Program-made: the position numbers and the translations under genes | In this document: positions 23,201 through 30,565 of the stretch, one piece after another | How the letters are laid out: each line of letters opens with the position of its first letter | Numbering within the stretch: the stretch's first letter is position 1 | Notes under the pieces: generated by a model | Told to the model about the DNA's origin: nothing | Database searches by the model: none | What the model saw: the letters and a program-made list of their open reading frames with translations, nothing else | Assembly (NCBI GenBank): GCA_002396645.1 | Contig: DGYI01000062.1 | Span: forward strand, 1 to 30,565 | Length of the DNA stretch: 30,565 nt | From: Firmicutes bacterium UBA5010 | GTDB taxonomy: Bacteria > Bacillota > Clostridia > Tissierellales > Sedimentibacteraceae | Reading direction: 5' to 3'

Positions 23201-25988
23201 TTAATTTACTTATAAGTTCGTCTATCGGATAATTTTGACACTCATACCCTTTCAATACTTTACTTCTTAAAATATTTAAATATTCTGCCACACCCAGTTC
23301 TTTTATTGGTTCACATCTAAAAGCAAGGTTATTTAAAAATAGTCCGATAACATTTTCTATATCTGAATGTGTTCTTCCTGCAGTGACTGTACCGATAATA
23401 ATATCTTCTTGTCCTGAATATTTAGAAAGCAATATACTAACTGCTTCTAAAATAACCATAAATAATGTTGCATTATTTTTAATTGCGAAATCTTTTAGTT
23501 TTTTAGTTAAATCTTCTTCTAAATATTTATTGTATACATCTCCGTCATATTGTTTTATTGCAGGTCTGCTATAATCCGTAGGTAAATTTAATACCGGCAG
23601 TTCCCCTTTAAACTCTTCTAACAAATATTCTTCATTTTGTTTATTTGAATTATCTTCCAAAAATTTATTTTGCCATACGGCATAGTCCTTATATTGAATA
23701 CTTATGTCAGGCAATTCTTCACCATCATATAATTTGATTAATTCATTAATCAGTATTTTCCGTGAAGTTCCGTCTGAAACTATATGATGCATATCATACA
23801 TTAATATGTGTTTATCACTGCTTAATTTTAATACCGTTGCTCTAAATAACGGGGCTTTTTTTAAATCAAACGGTTTAATAAAATGATCAATTATCTCTTT
23901 CACCTCAGTTTCAGAGGCGTTAATATTTTCTAAATATTCAACATTAAAACAAACATCTCTTTGTATTTTTTGTACTATTTCACCATCTATTACTTCAAAG
24001 TATGTCCTGAATGATTCTTGTCTGTTTATAAGTTCTTTAAAAGCATTTTCTAAGCTATCTTTATCAATATCACCTGTAATTTCAAGCATACTAGGCATAT
24101 TGTAATTAATACCTTCACCCTCAAATTCAGTTAAAAAATACATCCTCTTTTGAGCTGATGAAACAGGATAATACTCCCTTTCCTCTACAGGCTCTATAGC
24201 TACATACATATTCTTTTCCACGCTTCCTATGTGTATCGCCATTTCTTTTATTGTAGGCAGCTTGAAAACTTTTTCTAATGAAATCTGTACATCAAATTCC
24301 TTATGAATCTTTGATACCAGTGAAGTCGCTTTTAAAGAATGTCCTCCTAAATCAAAAAAGTTATTATTAATTCCTATTTTATCTATCCCTAAAATTTCTG
24401 ACCATATTTTAACTAATTTTTCTTCCGCTTCATTTCTCGGTTCTTCATATTCTATACTCGAAAGCAAGATTCCTTCTTCCTCTATTAATGCCTCCCTGTC
24501 AATTTTCTTATTTGGAGTTAATGGCATTTTCCCCAGCTGTACAAATTTTGAAGGTATCATATACTCCGGTAATTGTATTGAAAGATGTTCTCTTAATTCC
24601 TCTACAGTTAATGATCTATCTGATACAATATATGCAGCTAGATAATCCTCATCATTTGCATTCTTTCTTCCTAAAACTACCGCTTCTTTTATCTCTTCAT
24701 GGTTTAATAATTGCGTCTCTACTTCCCCTAATTCTATTCTATAACCTCTTATTTTAACCTGCGATCCTTTTCTTCCCACAAATTTAATGCTTCCATCTTC
24801 TAATAAGCGCCCTAGATCTCCGGTCCAATACAATTTACCTGATTCTTCACTATATTGAAAGACTTCTTTTGTCTTCTCCTCATCCTTCCAATACCCCAAA
24901 GCTATATAATCACTTAATACAACTATTTCGCCTACTTTTAAATGTGATACTTCCTCTCGATTTTCGTCTATAACTAAAATTTCTGTATCCTCAACAGCTT
25001 CGCCTAAAGTTATTTTTTCAACTTCACTGTTTGCTGAAAATATTTGTGATGAATTATAAGAAGATTCTGTTTGACCATAAAGATTTACTAACTTAGTGCT
25101 TGTACCGATAAATATCTTTTTAAACATCGATACATCATGCTCTATAACCCCTTCTCCTCCAAGCACAATAAATCTCAGTTTTTCAAATTTTCTTTTTTCT
25201 TTTTCTGTCAAAGTATTTATAAAATGCCTATATACGGTTGGTACCGAGTGATAAATTGTTATCTCTTCATTTTGTAACCAGCTTGAAAGCTCGTTAATAC
25301 CTATTTTATCTTTAATATTCAGCGGATAAAGTGTTGCTCCATTTAACAACGCTCCATAAATATCCATAATTGCAGCATCGTGGCTGAATGCAGAAAAAAG
25401 AGTCATTTTATCTTGTCTTGTTATACCTAATGTATTTGTGTAACTTTTTATAAAATGTAAAATGTTCTTATGTGTTTGAATTACTCCCTTTGGTTTACCT
25501 GTGGAACCAGATGTATATAAAATATATGCAATTTCATTATCACAAACTTTCCTATCTATATTTTCTATAGACGTAGAGTATTCCTTTTCATCAATATTAA
25601 AAATTCTTATTGAAGCTTTTGTCTCACTTACTAATCTTAATGCTAATTCCATATTTCTGTTATTAGTAATTATTAAATCAGCCTCAGAATTTTCAAGCAT
25701 ATAAGCCAATCTCTTCATCGGATAACTTGGATCAAATGGGACATATGTTTTATTTGCCTTTAAGGCAGCTATTGTTCCGATAATCATGTCAATACCATGT
25801 TCAAATAAGAGAGCCACAGTTCTATTTTTTTTATTTTCTAAGTGCTCTGTATATTTATTAATTACTTCATAAGCTATGTCATTTGCATAACTATTTAACA
25901 TCTGATAGGATACTTCCCTATCAACTGTTTTTATAGCAATACACTCAGGATACATTTTTACCTGTTCCTCAAATCTGTTAACTATCAT
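20286..25988 (-). CDS. Nonribosomal peptide synthetase, A-PCP-C-A-PCP-TE (termination subunit)
   Basis: 1900 residues; the start at 25988 follows GGGAGGGAATAAT. Domains in order are: adenylation (about 1-490, YTSGSTGKPKG); carrier protein with phosphopantetheine Ser551 in LGGHSLKA; condensation (about 600-1030, HHIVSDG at 734-740); adenylation (about 1060-1540, YTSGTTGKPKA); carrier protein with Ser1588 in LGGNSINI; thioesterase (about 1640-1890). It adds the last two residues and releases the peptide. The first adenylation domain has no condensation domain before it; that one ends the upstream protein. Reading the ten pocket positions by eye gives DAMHVGLYNK for the first (no known match) and DGESLSMVCK for the second (resembling Lys/Orn-type codes). 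The thioesterase triad is Cys1718 (AYCIGC), Asp1745, His1868. No epimerisation domain is present. Confidence 0.93.
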   Translation of the reverse strand: MIVNRFEEQVKMYPECIAIKTVDREVSYQMLNSYANDIAYEVINKYTEHLENKKNRTVALLFEHGIDMIIGTIAALKANKTYVPFDPSYPMKRLAYMLENSEADLIITNNRNMELALRLVSETKASIRIFNIDEKEYSTSIENIDRKVCDNEIAYILYTSGSTGKPKGVIQTHKNILHFIKSYTNTLGITRQDKMTLFSAFSHDAAIMDIYGALLNGATLYPLNIKDKIGINELSSWLQNEEITIYHSVPTVYRHFINTLTEKEKRKFEKLRFIVLGGEGVIEHDVSMFKKIFIGTSTKLVNLYGQTESSYNSSQIFSANSEVEKITLGEAVEDTEILVIDENREEVSHLKVGEIVVLSDYIALGYWKDEEKTKEVFQYSEESGKLYWTGDLGRLLEDGSIKFVGRKGSQVKIRGYRIELGEVETQLLNHEEIKEAVVLGRKNANDEDYLAAYIVSDRSLTVEELREHLSIQLPEYMIPSKFVQLGKMPLTPNKKIDREALIEEEGILLSSIEYEEPRNEAEEKLVKIWSEILGIDKIGINNNFFDLGGHSLKATSLVSKIHKEFDVQISLEKVFKLPTIKEMAIHIGSVEKNMYVAIEPVEEREYYPVSSAQKRMYFLTEFEGEGINYNMPSMLEITGDIDKDSLENAFKELINRQESFRTYFEVIDGEIVQKIQRDVCFNVEYLENINASETEVKEIIDHFIKPFDLKKAPLFRATVLKLSSDKHILMYDMHHIVSDGTSRKILINELIKLYDGEELPDISIQYKDYAVWQNKFLEDNSNKQNEEYLLEEFKGELPVLNLPTDYSRPAIKQYDGDVYNKYLEEDLTKKLKDFAIKNNATLFMVILEAVSILLSKYSGQEDIIIGTVTAGRTHSDIENVIGLFLNNLAFRCEPIKELGVAEYLNILRSKVLKGYECQNYPIDELISKLNVKNDMGRGRLFDVMIILQNFDKDIKDIETSKLNIKPYLSGNRRSEYDMTFYVSEHNNKLNISLEYSTKLFKRETIEAMLSHLVNIVNDMIENPTKLLSQLNLLSENERNKIVEEFNSKIEYPDNKTLHELFEEQAEKTPDNIAIIYDNRKITYKDLNEKSNQIARLLRSKGIGKDEIVAILSERSLEMFIGILAILKSGAAYLPIDPVYPNNRINFMIEDSKAKALLVNGNLENRIEFDGLIINLDYKNNYTGSSLNLDACSTSKDLAYIIYTSGTTGKPKAILTKHSNVVSYVFVFNKLFNINYNDVTLQQSSFTFDGLVEEVYTVIFKGGKIVVPNRNDIKDAKKLAKIINENKVTILSCSPLILNEFNKLPNMKSVRTFLSSSDILRKEYYSELIKQANVYNMYGPSEATVCTTYYKCGLNDSENVPIGRPLGNNKVYILDTNLDIVPIGVIGEIYIGGAGIANGYLNNHDLTSSKFIPNPLDSNEILYKTGDMAKWLPNGDIEFLGRADFQIKIRGYRIELGEIESHLLKHDNISETTVVVKEDNEKNKYSCVYYVADTKLDSAQLKEYLLKYLPEYMIPSFFIQLDKIPINPNGKVDRNLLPEPTRDILLETEYVKPRNEIEKKVLNIWHKILEIDKEKIGINHNFFDLGGNSINILKIANEINKEFNVNISIGEILLNQTISDLADSIHKETIFRKLECVVKLNKSRSKKNIFIIHGEDGDVYYYKDLARLLEAECNVYGIQSRGIKKECDLTVSTKDMIKYYINEIKMIQKEGPYIIAAYCIGCMIGYEIVRMLEDNNDIIEKCIMVDERAFIDPRVANAVNIKERFIKPFNIIKNAIYKKKDIYLKSEEDMFYNKKDIDLSESKHYIADKKAIKEKNTEIGSKVYIPKRLIKTPTYVIKAEQTRPHRFALKDWEKIVNAKIVLTEISGNHETIWNYPHVNELGDVFKEILNDQKQTAETVSS

Positions 25989-26008
25989 ATTATTCCCTCC
26001 CTTGGATT

Positions 26009-29000
26009 TTAAATTCTCCTCTTTTTAGCAACTTCTTCTTTAAGCTCCTTTAATGACTTATTTGGATTTTGTAAAATTTTATCCAGCATTTTCACATATC
26101 CCCCCATAATTGATTCGATTCTTGAAGCTTCGAATAGTTCTAATAGATAATTGCACAGAATTTCAATACCATTAGCATATTCAGTAACATACCATACTAT
26201 ATCAAATTTTACATCCTGAACCTTCTCAATAGCATACGTCCCGAAATCTTCAATATATTCGCTATTACTTTCACCCATGTTTAACATATTAAAAAACGCT
26301 GATATTTTAGGATAGCTAATCTTTAATTCATCTATAATTAATTCAATTGGGTAATGCTGATATTCTAAAGCATTCAATACATTAGCATTTATCTGTTTTA
26401 ATATATCGACAAAGGATTCTTCTGTGCTTATTTCATTTCTAAGTATTGTAGTATTGATAAAATATCCTATAACATTTTTTAAATCTTCATGATTTCTACC
26501 AAAACCTGCCGTGCCTATTAATATATCCTTTTGACCTGTTAAATCTGCTAAAAAGAACTTAAAGGTTGTAAGCAGCACTACAAAAAGACTTGTATTGTTA
26601 TCTCTAGCCAGTTCTTTTAATTTATTCTTATGGTCTTCCTTAATAATAACTCTATAACCGGCGCTATTATTATTTTTTAGATTACCAGACTCATAACTAA
26701 AAGGCAAATTTAAGGCTTTTACTTTACCACTTAATTGACTAAGCCAGAACTCCTTTGCTGCCTTACTGTTAGCTTCATCTTGTATCAGTTTATTTTGCCA
26801 TGCAGCAAAGTCCTTATATTGTATCTTTAAAGGTTCTAGATTAATTTCTTTACCTTGTTTATAGGAATCATACATCAGGGCAAATTCTCTTTTAAGTATT
26901 TCCATTGATGAGCCATCAGAAATTATATGATGTATTGTAAAAATCATATCATACTCTTCCTCTTTAATTTTTACTAGCTTTACATAAACAAGCGGACTTA
27001 TTTCCAAATTAAAAATTTTATTGGCTTGCTCTGCATAAATTTGTTCTCTTCTCTCAATTTGTTTAACATTATTAAGCTGGCTTAAATCAACAGTCTCAAT
27101 ATTTAAATCAATTTCATTATTAATAATCTGTACAGGGTCACCATCTATTTCTTTAAACATTGTTCTAAACGCCTCATGTCTGGCAGCAAGATTATCAAAC
27201 ACTTTTTTTATAATGTTTTTATCTACCTTTTCAAACAAAGTAATACGACTGGGCATATTATAGGCTATACTGTCAGGTTTTAATTGGTTAATTATCCATA
27301 ACCTTTTTTGTGCATAAGAAAGTTCATAGTAATCTTGCTGTTGTAATTTTTCAATCTCACAATAGCCGGAAACTGTGCTGTTATTAATTAATTCACTTAG
27401 CTCTGCAATAGTCGGTGAGTTAAATAAATTCGACAGACTTATCTGAATATTAAATTCTTTGTGAATTTTAGAAACCAATATCATTGCCTTAAGTGAATGT
27501 CCTCCAAGTTCAAAGAAGTTATTATTTATACCTACTTTCTCTACTCCAAGCACCTCACTCCATATCGCTGATAATTTCCATTCAATCTCATTTCTTGCTT
27601 CCTCATACTCTGTTTCCGGCACTATGCTTTTATTTGGTTCCGGAAGTGACTTTCTGTCTATTTTTCCATTTGGCGTTAATGGAATTTTATCTATTTGTAC
27701 AAAATATGATGGTATCATATATTCCGGAAGTTTTTTTGATAAGTGCTGTGTTAATTTGCCTACCTTTATTTCTTGTTCTGATACCAAGTATGCACATAGA
27801 TAATTATTGCCGTATTCATCTTTTCTATCTATTATCACTGCTTCTCGGACATCTTCATGAGTTAAAAGATTACTCTCTATCTCTCCAAGTTCTATTCTAA
27901 AACCCCTTATCTTAACCTGATGATCTATCCTTCCCAAGAATTCTATATTTCCATCAGGTAACCATCTTGTCAAATCTCCTGTTTTATACATTCTTTCCTT
28001 GGGATCAAATGGATTTAGTACGAATTTCTCATTTGTTAATTCTGCTCTATTTAAGTATCCTCTTGCCAGACCCTCTCCCGATATACATAATTCCCCTTCT
28101 ACTCCTATTGGTAAAAGCTCGTTATTATCACCTAAAATGTAACATTTAACATTGTTTATCGGCTTGCCTATTAACATGTCAATATTATCTTTATCTATTT
28201 TATAGATAGAGGTGCAGACGCTGTTTTCAGTAGGTCCATACTCATTATAGAGCTGAACATCTTTTAGTTTTTCATAGTGTTCAATTGCCAGTTCCCTGCC
28301 AAGGCTCTCTCCGGCTACAGTAATTCCTTTCATACTTAACAGTGAATCTCCTATTTCCTTTAACATTGCTTTATAAAAACTTGGCACTAAAAGCATATAA
28401 CCTACATTATTATTTTTAATACAAGTTTTAATATACTGTAAATCCAACTTATTATCTTGGCGTATTAAAATAAGTTTTGAGCCTGAAAGCAACGGCGTAA
28501 ATATGTCCTCAACAGAACTATCAAACGAGAATGATGGAATCTGTAATGATGCATCCTCGCTGCTGAGTTTATAATACTTTACCCGCCAGAAAAGAGTATT
28601 AATAATTGTTTTATGTTCAATCATAACTCCTTTCGGCATTCCGGTTGAACCCGATGTATATATCAGATAAGATAAATCGCTTGAAGTATTTATTTTTTCT
28701 AAGTTTTCTCCACTATGATCGTATGTTTTTTCATCTTCTAAATCTATAGTGTCTCCATCGAAATCTGTTTTTTCAATAAACTTTCTTTGTACCAGAAGTA
28801 TATTAGCCGCACTATCGCATAGTATATAATCTATTCTATCTTTCGGATATTCCGGATCTATTGGTAAATATGCAGCTCCGGCTTTTAGAATCGCCGTTAT
28901 TCCTACTATCATTTCAACGGAACGCTCTACCATTATTGCTACTATGCAGTTAGGTTCTACCCCTTTTTCCCTTAAATTTCTTGCCAATTTATTTGCTCTC

Positions 29001-30565
29001 TCGTTTAGTTCTTTATAGCTTAGTTTTTTATCTTCAAATACAACTGCTATATTATCCGGAGTTTTTTTAACCTGCTCTTCAAATAACTCTTGTATTGTTT
29101 TATCTCTTGGATAGTCTGCATAAGTATCATTAAAGTCATACAAAAGTTTGTGTTTTTCTACTTCTGTCAGCATATCTATTTCACTTAATTTAATCTTTAT
29201 ATCCCCAGTTACTGCCTTAATAATGTTTACAAAATGCTCTGCCATACTTTCCATTTTTTCTCTTTTATATAGCTTTGTACTATACTGTAACTGAATTATA
29301 ATTTCTTCTTTTATCTCATTTGCCAAGAATGTTAAATCAAATTTTGCTATCTTAGTTTCTTGCTTATATCTTTTAAATACTAAATCTTTTAACTCAATGT
29401 CCTTTGAATCCATATTCTGCATTGTAAACATTACATCAAATAATGGATTTCTGCTTATATCTCTAGGTATGCTTAACTTGTCCACTAAATCGTCAAACTG
29501 ATAGTCTTGGTTTTCATAAGCCTTTAATGAATTTTCTTTTACTTCTTTTAGAAAATTTTCATATGTCTTACTTCCATACGGATAATTCCTCATAGCAAGA
29601 GTATTTACAAACATTCCTATGATTCTTTCAAGGTCTCCGTGTGGTCTTCCTGCTATTGGACTTCCTATTATAATGTCTTCTTGTCCGCTATACTTTGAAA
29701 GCAGGATATATACCCCTGATAAAAGCACCATATACATTGTACTACCTGTTTCTTTTGATATTCTCTTTAAATTTTTCGTAAGTTCCTTATCAAATTTAAA
29801 GTCTATATTTTCTCCTTCAAAGCTTTGTATTGGTGGCCTTTGAAAATCTGTCGGCATATTTAGTACCGGTATTTCATCTTTGAATCTATTTATCCAATAT
29901 TCTCTTTGTTCTTGCATTATATCTGATTTTAAAAGACTATTTTGCCATTCTGAAAAATCCTTATATTGAATTCTAAGCTGCTCTAATTCATCGCCTTCAT
30001 AAATTTTTGAAAATTCATTTATTAATATTTCCATAGATACGCCATCCGATATAATATGGTGCATATCGAACATTAATATATGTTTATCTTCTTCTAATTT
30101 TATAAGTCCCAATCTTATTAACGGTGCCTTATTTAAATCAAATACTTTTACAAAATCCTTTACTATACTTTCTATCGCTTCTTCTTGATTTTCTATAATA
30201 CCGACCTCAAAACAATCTAATTTTGAATCCACACTTTCATGTACTCTTTGTACTACCTTATCTTCTATTGTTTCAAATGATGTTCTTAAGGTTTCATGCC
30301 TTCTTATCAGCTCAGCAAATGATATTTTTAATCTTTCTTCCTCAAGCTTTCCTTCTATCATCATTACTCCAGGTATATTATATACTGTGCTTTTTGCGTC
30401 AAACTGTTGTAGTAAGTACATCCTCTTTTGTGCTGATGATGCTTCATAGTATTCTTTCTCTTCTACTATTTCTATTGATGAATATATGCTCTTTTCTATA
30501 CTTTTTATATATTCGCCTATTCCTTTTATATTTGGAAATTTAAACATTTCTCTAATTGGCACTTC
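26009..30565 (-). CDS. Nonribosomal peptide synthetase, (PCP)-C-A-PCP-C (5' end off window)
   Basis: 1518 residues are visible; the frame is open through the right edge, so the GTG near 30562 is not a real start. The first residues are the last helix of a carrier protein (FKFPNIKGIGEYIKSIEKS). Then come a condensation domain (about 35-455, HHIISDG from residue 169), an adenylation domain (about 480-960, YTSGSTGMPKG), a carrier protein with Ser1024 in LGGHSLKA, and a second condensation domain (about 1060-1500, HHIISDG from residue 1212). It then stops in the C-A linker with a basic tail (EVAKKRRI). This last condensation domain must serve the adenylation domain that begins the next protein, 20 bases downstream. 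The adenylation pocket reads DSELTAEVCK by eye, closest to some tyrosine-type codes (LTAEV). The pair form one operon whose promoter lies outside the window. Confidence 0.92.
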   Translation of the reverse strand, partial: EVPIREMFKFPNIKGIGEYIKSIEKSIYSSIEIVEEKEYYEASSAQKRMYLLQQFDAKSTVYNIPGVMMIEGKLEEERLKISFAELIRRHETLRTSFETIEDKVVQRVHESVDSKLDCFEVGIIENQEEAIESIVKDFVKVFDLNKAPLIRLGLIKLEEDKHILMFDMHHIISDGVSMEILINEFSKIYEGDELEQLRIQYKDFSEWQNSLLKSDIMQEQREYWINRFKDEIPVLNMPTDFQRPPIQSFEGENIDFKFDKELTKNLKRISKETGSTMYMVLLSGVYILLSKYSGQEDIIIGSPIAGRPHGDLERIIGMFVNTLAMRNYPYGSKTYENFLKEVKENSLKAYENQDYQFDDLVDKLSIPRDISRNPLFDVMFTMQNMDSKDIELKDLVFKRYKQETKIAKFDLTFLANEIKEEIIIQLQYSTKLYKREKMESMAEHFVNIIKAVTGDIKIKLSEIDMLTEVEKHKLLYDFNDTYADYPRDKTIQELFEEQVKKTPDNIAVVFEDKKLSYKELNERANKLARNLREKGVEPNCIVAIMVERSVEMIVGITAILKAGAAYLPIDPEYPKDRIDYILCDSAANILLVQRKFIEKTDFDGDTIDLEDEKTYDHSGENLEKINTSSDLSYLIYTSGSTGMPKGVMIEHKTIINTLFWRVKYYKLSSEDASLQIPSFSFDSSVEDIFTPLLSGSKLILIRQDNKLDLQYIKTCIKNNNVGYMLLVPSFYKAMLKEIGDSLLSMKGITVAGESLGRELAIEHYEKLKDVQLYNEYGPTENSVCTSIYKIDKDNIDMLIGKPINNVKCYILGDNNELLPIGVEGELCISGEGLARGYLNRAELTNEKFVLNPFDPKERMYKTGDLTRWLPDGNIEFLGRIDHQVKIRGFRIELGEIESNLLTHEDVREAVIIDRKDEYGNNYLCAYLVSEQEIKVGKLTQHLSKKLPEYMIPSYFVQIDKIPLTPNGKIDRKSLPEPNKSIVPETEYEEARNEIEWKLSAIWSEVLGVEKVGINNNFFELGGHSLKAMILVSKIHKEFNIQISLSNLFNSPTIAELSELINNSTVSGYCEIEKLQQQDYYELSYAQKRLWIINQLKPDSIAYNMPSRITLFEKVDKNIIKKVFDNLAARHEAFRTMFKEIDGDPVQIINNEIDLNIETVDLSQLNNVKQIERREQIYAEQANKIFNLEISPLVYVKLVKIKEEEYDMIFTIHHIISDGSSMEILKREFALMYDSYKQGKEINLEPLKIQYKDFAAWQNKLIQDEANSKAAKEFWLSQLSGKVKALNLPFSYESGNLKNNNSAGYRVIIKEDHKNKLKELARDNNTSLFVVLLTTFKFFLADLTGQKDILIGTAGFGRNHEDLKNVIGYFINTTILRNEISTEESFVDILKQINANVLNALEYQHYPIELIIDELKISYPKISAFFNMLNMGESNSEYIEDFGTYAIEKVQDVKFDIVWYVTEYANGIEILCNYLLELFEASRIESIMGGYVKMLDKILQNPNKSLKELKEEVAKKRRI

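Noticed and set aside
1..30565. CRISPR arrays, insertion sequences, rRNA genes or an integrase
   Set aside because: No regularly spaced repeats, transposase or recombinase motifs, or rRNA sequence were seen by eye; a full search was not possible.

Overview
The window comes from a low-GC Firmicute of the class Clostridia, probably a Lachnospiraceae-like anaerobe. The evidence is AT-rich codon use, strong AGGAGG-type ribosome binding sites, clostridial TTGACA/TATAAT promoters, a folate ECF transporter behind riboswitches, and a GC-rich block of genes typical of clostridial conjugative elements. I inferred this from sequence character alone and cannot name a species.

Region 1 (1-5160) is a visibly GC-richer block. 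All of its genes read leftward: a YodL-domain protein cut by the window edge, a cysteine-cluster protein with AbrB-like halves, an orphan DNA adenine methylase, a small winged-helix protein, a small helical protein, an ArdA-like antirestriction protein, a PD-(D/E)XK/MmcB-like protein and a small cysteine-rich protein. This is the accessory cargo of an integrative/conjugative element, although no integrase or relaxase is in view. It stops at a cluster of perfect inverted repeats next to the 3' end of tRNA-Leu(CAG) (5316-5402), where composition switches to AT-rich.

Region 2 (5560-9035) is a tight leftward restriction-modification operon: two different D12-class adenine methyltransferases and an AlwI-family type IIS endonuclease, with overlapping reading frames. 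Region 3 (9281-16714) holds assorted chromosomal genes: a thymidylate-kinase-like P-loop protein, a FlaR-like P-loop protein, an Fe-S aldo/keto reductase with a degenerate active site, a large lipoprotein, a fused MsrA-MsrB repair enzyme with a 16-bp palindrome at its promoter, and a PHP-family phosphoesterase.

Region 4 (17034-18399) is the most striking. A near-consensus promoter starts a long leader that carries a ZTP (pfl) riboswitch and then a THF riboswitch with its own terminator, in front of a folT-type folate transporter gene. ZTP signals lack of 10-formyl-THF and normally turns genes on; THF binding normally turns genes off. The leader therefore looks like a two-input folate gate (expression when ZTP is high and THF is low).

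Region 5 (18492-20238) has a decayed methyltransferase remnant, an alpha/beta hydrolase and a strong bidirectional terminator. Region 6 (20286-30565) is the 3' part of a leftward nonribosomal peptide synthetase operon: (PCP)-C-A-PCP-C on one protein, then A-PCP-C-A-PCP-TE on the next. One module is split between its C and A domains across two proteins, and the terminal thioesterase has a cysteine where serine is usual. The assembly line extends beyond the right edge, so the peptide has at least four residues.
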